Of a stretch of 64,000 bases of DNA, positions 13,401 to 25,400 are shown in pieces. Position numbers and translations under genes: made by a program. Positions within the stretch are counted from its first letter, which is position 1. Every line of letters begins with the position of its first letter. The notes under the pieces were generated by a model, which ran no database searches, was not told the DNA's origin, and was given only the letters and a program-made list of their open reading frames with translations. This DNA comes from Pollenia angustigena. Taxonomy: Eukaryota > Arthropoda > Insecta > Diptera > Polleniidae. The stretch lies in assembly GCA_930367215.1 (NCBI GenBank), contig OV884059.1:233491803-233555802 (forward strand), read 5' to 3'.

Positions 13401-16400
13401 ATTTGAGGGTTTATTTATTGAGGTTGACTATGTTAATGGCAAGACGTTAGTAGGTGTAATATACTCTCCAAGGGGAACCATTTGAAATCATGCGTTTTTA
13501 TATGTTTGTGTTGACAATCCGGTAGTAATTAGAAGTCATACGATAGAATACAAGAACTATGAAGCTTTGAGTTTTAACGCAGTCAATGAAATCATGGGTT
13601 CTTATTACTGGGATGAAATCTTTGACACCAATAATGTCAATCATCAATTAACAACCTTTTATCAGCTTCTATACAAAATACACGATACTGTTCCTGTGAA
13701 GAAAAGACGAACACAATACGATGCTAAATTTTGTAATATTCCCGAGGTTAAAAATGCAAGGAATATGAGAGATTTGGCTTTTAGGGCGTATAAGGAAAAC
13801 ACATGTGAGACCACCTGGAAAACCTATTGTAAATGTCGTAACAGGGTTAAGAATATTTTGAGAAAGTACAAGAAGAGATATTGGACTGATGTTTTTGATA
13901 GATGTAATAGTAAGGAAATGTGGCAAATAATTAATAACAAATGTGGCAATAAGATGGAAAATCCATTTCACCAATATGATCCGGAAACTTTTAATGATTA
14001 TTTCACTACGTCGCAGACGGTTAGTAATGATGTTCCTATGGATTTTTCAAAAATTTTCTAATTCTGGGTTTACCTTCAGGTGTATACTCAGAGAAGAGAT
14101 TTTAAGTTCTTTGTTTCAAATAAAATCTAATGCTATTGGTCCTGACGAGCTACCTATTATATTTATAAAAAAAAATTTCCCCTTTATTGAGCACTATTTA
14201 CTTTTTATTTTTAACACAATAATCACTACCTCTCAGTTTCCTAATTTATGGAAAATATCACGTATAGTGCCAATAAAAAAGAAGTCATTTCATTCTAATT
14301 TAGAAGATTTTAGACTAATCAGTATACTTTGACCGCATTTACATCTATGCAATTAACGCCGAGTTTTTTTTATATTTTCTTTTAAACTTTTTTCACATTT
14401 ACATTTACATTTTTTCAAGCATTTTTTTAACTTTTTTAACCTAACTTTCTTCCCTAGACCTCTTGGTAACAAACAAAAGGTTGCAAGCGAAAGTTGCGGC
14501 GTTAATTGCATAATGTAAATTAGGTCTTTGTTGTTTGTCGAAGGTATTTGAAGTTATATTAAAGGAAAAAATTTTATATAGTTTAGATACTAGAAAGTTG
14601 TTAAGTGACCAAAATTTCGGGTTTCGGGCTGGCTCTAGCACATCTTTATTGTTGCTTAGTAGGACTGAAAAAATTCGTGAGAACATGAATAGAAAATGTA
14701 TATCCACCCTCGTTTCACTTGATTTAAGTAAAGCGTTTGATACGGTTAACTACACCATGTTAATAAACAGATTGTATTCAGGGTTCGGTTTTTCATATAC
14801 TTTTTGCAAACTTATATACGCGCTTATATTTAATAGATTACAATTTGTTGGCTTAAGGAGCGTATAGACGACATGTTTTTGTCATCTGACATGTCAAATT
14901 TCCCACTGCAAAGCACATACATGTCGTGTGTTACCTTTTTAACTTTGCTTCTGTAAAAGTCAGACGCAAAGTCATCTGACAAAATTTCAATTAGAGCGTG
15001 CTCTATTTTCTTCTGACAAACCATCTGACATCAGAAATCTATGCCGGGAAGAAACTGGCAGCGGCGTCAACTATTGACGGAATCATTAGCCGGCTGAAGT
15101 TAATATTTTACAATACCAAGATATGTATGCTCATCTCACCATTGAATAGAATTTATGTAAATATATACATAAAAACCGTTTCATTATAAAATTCTAAATT
15201 GGTATCTTTAAAATAAAAGAAAAAATGTTAAGATGGCTAAATTATTTTACGGCGCAAATAAATATTTTCGTGGCGGCAGCAAGCTATTTTGAAACCAAGA
15301 ACTACTTTGGTTTCTGCAATAACAATGCGAAAAAAAACAGAGACAATGTCAGAAGCAAATTACATGTACGTTTGTGACCGAATATTATAAACCTTATGTA
15401 AAACAGCAATTTTGACAGACATGAACAATTACATGTGAATGGAAAATTTAACATGTCAGATGACAAATACATGTCGTGTACGGGCGCCTTTAAATGGAAA
15501 TAACTCATCGTTTAAAATATGTTCAAGCGGCATTCCTCAAGGTTCTATACTTGGTCCGTTACTTTTCCTTATATATATGAACGATTTCATTGAACATGCT
15601 AGTATGCTACAATGCCAAGTTTTTCTCATTGCTGACGATATAAATTTGCTATTTACAGGAAACAAGGAGTATCTAGATTGTCATGTTGAGACCATAAATT
15701 ATGTTCTTTTAAGAGCTGCAGACTGGGCAGAACTAAATAAACTCAAATTTAATACAAATAAAACAAAAGCCATAGTCTTTGGCTCTATTGAAAACCCGGA
15801 AGACTCTATGAGTGTGGTTTTTGAAAATACTCGTGTGCAATTTGTTGAAACCGTTAATTGTTTAGGGGTAATACTAGACTGGGATCTAAATTTTAGAAAA
15901 CATATATCGGCAGTTGCTGCTAAAGTTGGTTATTCTCTACGTATTCTTTATAATATGGACTGCTACATACCTACTACTATTAGGATAAAATTATCACATG
16001 ATTTACTTATGACACATATCCTTTACTGTTTTGAAGTATATGGCAGCACTAATAGAACAAATATTTATCATTTGCGTTTAATATATAATCGTATATTACG
16101 ATATATTTATCGTGTTAAAATTTTTGATCCTGTGCCATCATATTCATTTAACTTCATAGGTTGTTCATTTCCACAGTTCATTGATTTGAGGCTATTACTT
16201 TCGTTTCTCTAGCTCCACTCGTAACCCTGAAATAATCATACCTAGAATAAATAATAGTATTTTCGAAAAATCTTTCTTGGTGAAGTCAGCTAAAATATGG
16301 AATAGACTTCCACGACAACTTAAAACTTTTAGTTATGCAATATCAACCACACGACCTAAGTTTTTGGAATACTTAACTAATTCATAGATTATTAGAAAAA

Positions 16401-19400
16401 AAATTTTAATTTTATTATTCTTATTCTTAAAACATACGAATTTTTTGTACAAATTAAAATAAGTGATCATTATATATTACTGTATTAATCATATACGGCC
16501 CTATGGGCTTGATTAAGTAAATAAAATGAAATGAAACCCATGCAAACTCTACTTCCTTTCCACAAACCGTTAGTATTGGCCTCTAGGTTTGATTTTTTAC
16601 CACTTGTGAGAAAGTTCAGCCTGTGGACGGATCTCCCTATTCAGCTAATTAAGCTGACTATTCATACAACAGTGGAAGTAATATAGCCTAAACAAGGGGC
16701 GAGTATAAAATTGCTACCAGTGTGTGTTAGTGACGCTGACATACAGAGGCAGTTGGTAAATGCATTGTTTAGACATCCGTGAGATTAGATAGAAAGTCAG
16801 TGCTCATGTAAATCTAGCCACATCTTTACAAATCCTACATCAGTTTCTCTACTCTTTTATCACAAAAATACATGAGTACTATGTATCCATGGTTACGGCA
16901 ACAAATAAAACAAAAATGGAAATTATATCACCTTTTATGTCAAAAAATACTTTAAACAAAAATCAAAGCGTGAAGCTGAACGTGGTGAAATAAATTAATT
17001 TTTAGCCAATTTTTATTTAATTATGGTCAATATCTTATTTATTTTTATTTGAAATTATCAAAAACTTTAATAAAATACAATAATCACAGCACAAAACGAG
17101 GACTTTTTGTTAACATAAACAAAACTTTGACATAAACCTAGACAAACAATGCAAGAGCAAAAAATCGTCATCTGGCGTTGTGCTGGCACCTGTTTATTTC
17201 ACCATGCTATGTACCCCTCTTTGTTGTATAAGAGTACATATAAAAAAAAAAGTTTTTGCCTCTACTGAAAATTAATAAATATTGAGTTAATCCCATTTTA
17301 GAGATAACAATTTCTCTCTCAAAAAGAAATATATTTTGTTTAGTGGTTTTAAACAATAGTTTGTTTATTTCTGGGCAATTTAAAATATAGGCCCCCATTA
17401 CGGTTGAGTTGAACTGAGTTGAGTTGTAATTTCATAATTTTTGTATTATGGTTTACAACTTTGCTAACTTGCGGTGAACAAAAACATAACAAAAATTACA
17501 ACTCATCACAACCAGTTGTATTTATTACAACTCAACTGAGTTGAGTTGTAAACCGTAATACGGGCCATAATATGAAATAAATAGTAGCCCTTTGGTAATC
17601 TAAATAATGATTTTTACAAGATTTGATACAATAGCATCAAATCATCAGCAAATATAATATTTCTGCACTGAGATATTCACACAAAATTATCATTATGTAT
17701 TCATGTTTGATAAAAATAATAAACAATCGAAAATCGATCCTTCCGAGCAAGTAGGTATTCACTTGTTTGCCTTTATTCAAAGTGCACAACATTAACTCAT
17801 ATATTAAACATTCAAAAATGTAAGAAAAGAGTCAACCATATACAAAAATAAGAGAGAATGAATTGAATAAAATACTTGTTTACTGTAATTGAATTTGAGT
17901 CATTCATAAATAATGCTGGGTACACACTATGCAGCACGTTTACGCAATCCAGTGAATTAAATTCATTTTCATTCATTTCAGATTGCATACACATCAAAAC
18001 GCTTTGATATTTTGAGGTTGCATTGAAACAGTTTCCATGTAGGTTGCACTGTGTGTACCCAGCATAACAAAACAGTGGAATGACCCGTTAGAGAGAGCAA
18101 GTTTACAAAAAATATTCGAATAATTTTTGAATTATTGAATGTCCATACATTTATTTGAATACATTGACATGATATGTGTGTAAGCTTGTGGCTTCTTTTA
18201 TTTGTAATGCTGGGTACACACTATGCAACGCGTTTACGCAATCTAGTGAATTAAATTCATTTTCATTCATTCTAGATTGCATCAACATCAAAACGCTTTG
18301 ATATTTTGAGGTTGCATTGAAACAGATTGCATGTAGGTTGCATTGTGTGTACCCAGCATAAGAGTTAAGCTTACACATACATACGTAATGTGTAGGTACA
18401 GAAATTTTACATTCAAATTATATATGAATATTTCACTCATTTGACTAGAGTTGACTGAATTGAATGAGTTTTTATTCGTTTTGTCTTTGTTATTCTTTCA
18501 TTTGTTTCTTTATTATTCGATGCTCGACACATTGTACTTAAAAAACAAAAGTGTGTTGAAATTGGTTTTTATTTATTCTTGCAGACCTCTAGTAGGGTAT
18601 TAAAGAGTTTTTAATTCACACCCCACAAATTATTTCGGATTAGGTAAAAAAAAATAAAAGTTCAAATAGAAAAGAATGTTTTCCATTTTATATAGAAATA
18701 TTTCCGGTATCAAAAGAATTACTTTTAAAGAATTAATTTAAAAAAATAGTTGTTGCAAAAATCACGTATTTGTAATAGTTATATAAACATATACAAGGGC
18801 TTTAAAGTCAAGTAAATTGTGCAAGTAAATGTTAAAATGTTTTAAAATCCAAATAAGGAATTCGCGAGAAAAAGGAAAAAAATTATAAAAAAAAATGAAA
18901 CCAACTAATTGTGATTTTTACATTTGATTGAAATTACATCATGTTGATGACATTTTCGCACGAAAAAAATATTATTATTTACATCATGTAACAAAAATCT
19001 ACATAAAACACCAATAAAGGTATTTATTAAAAAATGACATATATTACTTAAATTATTATATACAATTTTATAAACCGTTTTCCTTAAAAACGCCAAAAAA
19101 CATATAAAAATGTTTAAATAATTTAACGAAAGTCTATATACTGGCTAATATTTTTTGTAGATTTTTTTTACATGGTGAACTTATATTAAAAACAAAAAGT
19201 TTATGCTTTAAAACTAAAATAAAAATCCAGTAGCTTACCGCTCACGTTCAACCCATTCCTTTGGTTTCTCCCACTGTGAGACTTCTGTTTTACAATTATA
19301 ATAATACATTTTTCCTAAAAGTATAAAAAGTATTTCGGTTTCATTTAGATTTACAATAACATAAAATAAAAACATTAACATACCCGACGAACTAACATGT

Positions 19401-22400
19401 TCACTCCAATCACCACATCTGGCAATACGTTCACCACGGTCATTACGTTCGCCATTGCCACCACCTCCACCGCCACCACGATCTCTATCACGATCATCAC
19501 CACCACGATTTCCTCGATCTCTATCGCGATCCCTGTCACGGTCACGTTCACGATCTCGCTCTCTTATAGAATCTCTTTCACGTTTGCTGTCTCTTAAATC
19601 ACGATCTCTGTCGCGATCACGTTCTCGTTCACGATCGCGATCATCGGAGCCAGACCGTTTATCGCCACTACTGCCGGAAGAACAGAGCTTGGCTCCACTG
19701 CCACCACCAGCACCGCCACGTCTATCAATCCTGTCATGATTGGTACGATGCGATTCAGAATCACGATCACCACCTCGACGATCGCGTTTATCTAAAAATT
19801 AAATAAATAAAGATCGAATAAATCAAATAGTATATAATAACTCACCTGAATATTTATCCTTTTTATATATATCACGTTCGCGATCTCTCATTTTTTGTAT
19901 GTAACTGAAACGATCGCCACCACCTCGATGATCACCGCCACCTCGATGATCACCACGATCTCTTATATCGTGAGAACCACCGTGACCTCTAGATGATGGT
20001 GAATCTATTTCAGGTGACTGTGAACGATACGATGAACTATTACCATTATTTAATGGCCCACCGCCAGCCGGTGAAATGTCGCGGTCGCGATAATTCGATG
20101 AGCGATCACGTTCATAATCTCGTTTTGAATTGTACTTGGAACTCTGAAATTAAAAGAAAACATTTTAAAATAAATTGAAAGTTATAAGAAAATATAAAAT
20201 AATTGGTAGAAGAAGACAATGCAGAATTAAAAGTGATTGGCAATTTAGGGTTTTTCAATTTCAAAAAGTCAACCACTTTTATTTTTACATTGCCAAGAAA
20301 AAGAAGCATTATTTTAAATTTAAGGCCAATATGTTTTTTTTTTTTCAATAAAATGAATTTTTACCAATATTATTAAGTAATCAAAAACTAAATCAATTTC
20401 TTTTTATTTCTGTAAACAAACGGGAGACAAACATATGAAATTATGATAGTGCCAAAGAGATGCAAATATTGTAATTTTTATTTTAAAAATTTCACAACAA
20501 ACATTATGTTTGCCACTAATGAATTTTGTTAAAAATTAAAAGAAAATACTACTACATTTAAATTTTCATATTTTTTTTTTTGGAGGCAAACATAAAACAA
20601 AACAACAGAACAATTAACAAAAATGAATTTTGTAAGCAGTGTAAAAAGGTATCATTTTATTTTTTACTTTTATTTTCACTGATCCTCTAACGACCACTAC
20701 TTACATCTACGATGCGACACAGTCCGACAGCAGCAGCATTTTTATTACATTCGGCTGCCAGTGTTGTTGTGATATCAAGTGCAATGCTATTCGCGGCAGA
20801 CATAAACTGTATGGGAGAGGGTTTTCAAGGCACCCGCTCTCGCTTAAGTTTTTGTGCCTATTTTTTCTTTCTGTTTGTTTGATTGTTTCTAGTAGATGGG
20901 ACGCTTCGTATTTGTTTGTTATCTTTGGTTAATTTGGTAAGTTCGAGTAGTGTGTTTTGCTTTGATGAAATGATGACTTTTTTTTTTTTGACAATACAAT
21001 TAAACAAAAGTTCTGATGACTACAAACAACAACAGTTACAAATGAAGTGATAGCTATAAGGAGCTAGGAGTAGGAGCAGTTGCAGTATGCTTTTGGTTTT
21101 ATCCTAATTCAGCTTGTTTGTCTTTCCGGTTAGATTTAAGTTATATTTTTAAAACCAGTTTTTGTTTTCTTAATTGTATATATAGAAATAAAACTGTACA
21201 TTTAACATAATTATTTGAACAAAGAAACAAAATTGAAAACACAAATAAAAAAATTAATTTATTAAAAAAAAAAAAACATTTGATTAGTAAAGTACTAGAA
21301 AATACTATAGGAAAAGTATTTTTAATAAGAATTGATAGTTTAGAATCTACTTTTTGTTTCGAAATTCAATAATTTCTTATTAAAAACTCTTTGCTAAAAT
21401 TTTATTCAATAAATCTAATGATTTTAATTGCACAAAGGAATTGATGATTTGGAAATAAAATAACAAAAATAAATGCTTTTCATTCAAATTCAAACTAGAA
21501 ACTAAAAATTGTTAATTGAAAACACAACTCACCTGATACGAATGAGATTGATGCTTCTCAAAGTAGCTGAAATAAAAAAATTTGTAAAAATTATAATATT
21601 TGCGAAAATCAATTTTAGATATTTATAATCAGTGGGGTAATTCTGTAACTTTTTAACGACAAAAACTTGTCGTTAAGTACAAAATTTTTACTTAAAAATA
21701 CTTAAAATTTACTACTAAACGACAAATTTGTTGTCGTTAAAAAGTTACAGAATTACTCCACAGGTGTGCGATGAAAATCGATCGTTTTGAAAAGGTGTGA
21801 TGAATTTAAAGCAGTACATTATTTAACGTTCGGCTCACACACCCAGGAATGTTCGGTTCATCGTTAAAAAACAGAACAAACATTATATTTTAATGTTCTT
21901 TAATGTTTTTTTCCTGTGTGTATTTTGTTTTTGTAAAGGGACGAACATTAATGAGCCGAACAAATTGGAGTTTTTGGATTAAAAAAAAAAACCGAACGGA
22001 ATTAAATGTTCACATCTTTTGTTGAGTTTGATAAAAAAAAGTAATATTTTTGTGTTCGAGAGATGACTAACAGGGAAACGTTATTTTTTTTAATGATTTT
22101 CTACACAAACACTATTAGCGTTTGTGTTTTCCACAAATCTACCGAACCGAACATTAAGAAACGATATTTAGTGTTTATTTTCGAACACTGATTTAAAGCG
22201 ATTTTAAAATATGTAAATATCTTTATTTCTCATGCAAAAAAAGTTAAAAGTACACATTAGTTAACCAATATACTAAGGCTCATTTTCACAACTTACCGAT
22301 AGCATAAAGTAAACTTTAACCAGCCTTATAAAAAGTGTTCCATTATTAAAACTTACTTTAACGTTAAGTGAGCGATTAAGTAAATTAAGGTTCGTCCTAC

Positions 22401-25400
22401 TTGGTAGGCTAAAGAAAAGTTGTAATAAGGGAACTCTTTTTATAGGGCCGATAAAATCCTACCTTTAGCTATCGGTAAGTTGTGAAAACGGGGTAAGCCT
22501 TTTAAAAAATCGATTTCCATCACACAACTAAATACCTTATTTTAATATGTGTATGTTAACTTAAATATTTGAAAATAAAAAGCCGATCTTATTAATACTA
22601 CAGTGGAACCCTTATAATTGTGACTTAAAGGGCACTTTTCACAATCACCCCTATCGTGAATAACGAGTGGAATTTTTGTTCCTATGAAATTTTCATTCCC
22701 CTCGAAGGGGAAAAAGCAATCGTGAATCTCATGTGAAAAATTGTTCACGCTATCAGTTTCAGTGAATGTAAAAAAAGAAGAAATATTAAAAAAATTAAAA
22801 ATCAATAAAATTTTTGTTCAAAATATACACGTATGTATATATTTTAATTAAAAGTTAAAATAATAAAGCAAAATATTTAGTATTGACGGGATAGTTTGAC
22901 TAAAGTTAGTTTTTTGAACTTTTAAAATTTTATGGAGTAAAATAAATACCCGCAGGCAATCGACCTTTCGTTTTGCATTTTGTTGACCAATATATCGGTT
23001 TGTGCCTTATTAACGGATCTAGCCCTTAATATTCGAGTTATAGGAGGAACTACTTACATACATGTTCTGTTCCCTAGCAAAAATAAAGTGAGAAAATCTA
23101 AGGGAAATGTGAACAAATTACGAGGGAAAACATTTTTCACGATAAGGGGAATTTTTTCCCGTAAACATTTTTTCACGTCATTATTCTCCTTTGAATTGCA
23201 ATTTTTCATGGGAGTTGTTCATGATCGCTAATATGCGAAAAGGGGAAAAATTAGGAGGGAATAATTATTCACGATAGGGGTAAATATATAATTAAATTAA
23301 TTTATTTATTCATTCCATTCTTTCAATACAAAGAAAGCCTATAAGGCCAATTATACATGTTTTGCTGTTAACATCTATCCATGATTTACAAATACAATTT
23401 TATATAAATATTTATCAATAAAGGTACAACATGTAATTTCTAATTATTTAATTTAAATAATGTTTTACTTTTTTCCCCTTATGCCAGAAATATATCATTC
23501 ATAGGTATTTCCACTATAAAATCTTAAAAGCTCCTTTTTAAATGAGTATGAAACCGTCTAAGGCCCGCTTTCACAACTCAACGATAGCTAAAGGTGGGAT
23601 TTTATCGGCCGTATAAAAAGTGCTCCATTATTACAACTGTACTTTAACCTTAATTTTTTTTGCAAATTATGAGTTAAGTGGATAAAAGTGAATTCATCCA
23701 CTACCTGAATAGGCAGTCCAAATTTCATAATCTTGCAGAACTGAAGCAAAAGGCGTTAATGTAAAAAGTTATGAAAAGAACAACCTAATAATTGCAGGAC
23801 TAGTTCAGTGTTTCTATGGTGGTCTCTAGCAGAAATGTCCGTTCTTGATAATCTAAATTTCTAGATAGAGTTCCAGTAAATATTTCAAGGCATTAATTGA
23901 GTTTAGACATAAGCAGGGCATGTGCCAAACGATATCTTATGCACTTTGGCGTATATGCCTTTAAGGCGTACAATATTCTTAAAATAAAGAGAGATTATGT
24001 GGCTTTCAAAATTTAGTTTCGAGTCAATTGCAACTCCAAGACATTTATGAGAGTCGACAAAGGTAATTAATTGATTATTTATATAAATATTTGGATCAGC
24101 GCTCGAAAATTAACAGTACATTATTTAGCGTTCGGCTCACACACCGAAGAACGATATCTATTTTTTTAGTGTTTGTGTAAACATACACAAACCTTAATAC
24201 CGTTCGTAACTATTTTCAAGAAAGAACCGAACATTATATAACGTTCGGTTCTTCGTTAAAAAACAGAACAATTGTAGTGATACTGTAGAAAAACATTATA
24301 TTTTAATGTTCTATAATGTTTTTTTCGTGTGTGTATTTTGTTTTTGAAAAAAAATTTTTGGTTTTTTTTTTTATCAGCAAAAAGCGACGAACATTAACGA
24401 GCCGAACCGAACACATTGAAGTTCGTGGATTTTAAAAAAAAACCGAACGGAATTTAATGTTCTCATCATTTGTTGAGTATGATGAAAACAGCATTATTTT
24501 TGTGTTCGAAATATGACAAACAGGGAAACGTTATTTTTTTTTAATGAATTTCTACACAAACACTATTAGCGTTTGTGTTTTCCACAAATCTACCGAACCG
24601 AACATTAAAGAACGATATTTAGTGTTTATTTTCGAACACTGATTTGGATACCTAAACATTTGGGAAGGTACATGAAAACAAACTGCCTTAATTTTAGATG
24701 AATTAATTTCAAAATGATTTTGATGCTTCCAATTTTGTACATTACCAAGATGATTATTTAGTGTATTTAACAGGAATATTAACAAACTGTCGGTTATCAT
24801 AACAAGCACTTTTTAACCAAAGCACAGCGTGGTGAACAGTACCAAAAACGAGGATTAATTCAAAATGAAGTTAGTTTTTCGTATAAGTATTTGGTACCAT
24901 ATAAAAGAAGATAAAATTCAACATGAATAACTGTAAAAATTATGGAAATATTTGGTTCATTTTTTTTTTGTTATACGATGTCAAAGTTGAAAAATATTTT
25001 ATAATTCCGGAAATTTTTGTTTAAAAGTGAAAATCAAAATATTTTAATTGCGATTTGTGAGAATCGTTTCTTACTGCCTGTTTAACGATATCGAACGTCA
25101 TCGTTCGCATAGAAAACTACATTAAAAACCAAAACAAACTTCGATCAATGTTTGAAATCCATGAACAGGCTGTTAGAAAACACTATTTTTAATTTATTAA
25201 TAAATTTTTGTAAAGAAAAATATTGCGTAAATATTATTAAATTTTTTTTTTTTTAAATTTGTCAAAAAAAATCAGTTTTTTTAAGAAATGTCGATTTTCC
25301 AAATGGTTGTGAAAATACTTGGGCAAAACTATATATATATGGGCAATTCCTGGGGTCTCGAACGTACGTTCGTACGCTTTTGATGTATAAATAATATAGA

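Larger units (their letters stand above)
14074..16387 (+). pseudogene. Non-LTR reverse transcriptase and C-terminus, split by two MITEs
   Basis: Visible RT motifs are [48 protein letters not shown], then [20 protein letters not shown], the active-site box IADDINLL (usual form ADD), and [13 protein letters not shown]. The frame continues past 16200 to [15 protein letters not shown] and TAG at 16385-16387, with one internal stop near 16210. Removing the two MITEs restores the frame at both insertion points. Confidence 0.85.
13021..16540 (+). mobile_element. Broken EN-RT non-LTR retrotransposon
   Basis: The order is endonuclease (from 13048), linker (13567-14061), reverse transcriptase (14100-16200), and a C-terminal block with [12 protein letters not shown] ending at TAG 16387. 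A 3' tail ends in AATAAAATGAAATGAAA near 16538. There is no RNase H domain. The overall order fits the Jockey/CR1/L2 group; the exact clade is not resolved. An internal deletion has removed part of the endonuclease, and two MITEs (14331-14526, 14856-15489) split the RT. It lies in antisense orientation within a wcy intron. Confidence 0.85.

Noticed and set aside
19455..19640. Regular spacing in RD-rich DNA resembling a CRISPR or satellite
   Set aside because: It is codon-level repetition (CGT/GAT) inside an exon of an animal gene.
19397..19739. Plus-strand frames rich in Thr/Ile or Arg/Ser (SR-like)
   Set aside because: They are antisense shadows of wcy exon 4, whose minus-strand RD/RG codons, splice sites and WW domain fit much better.
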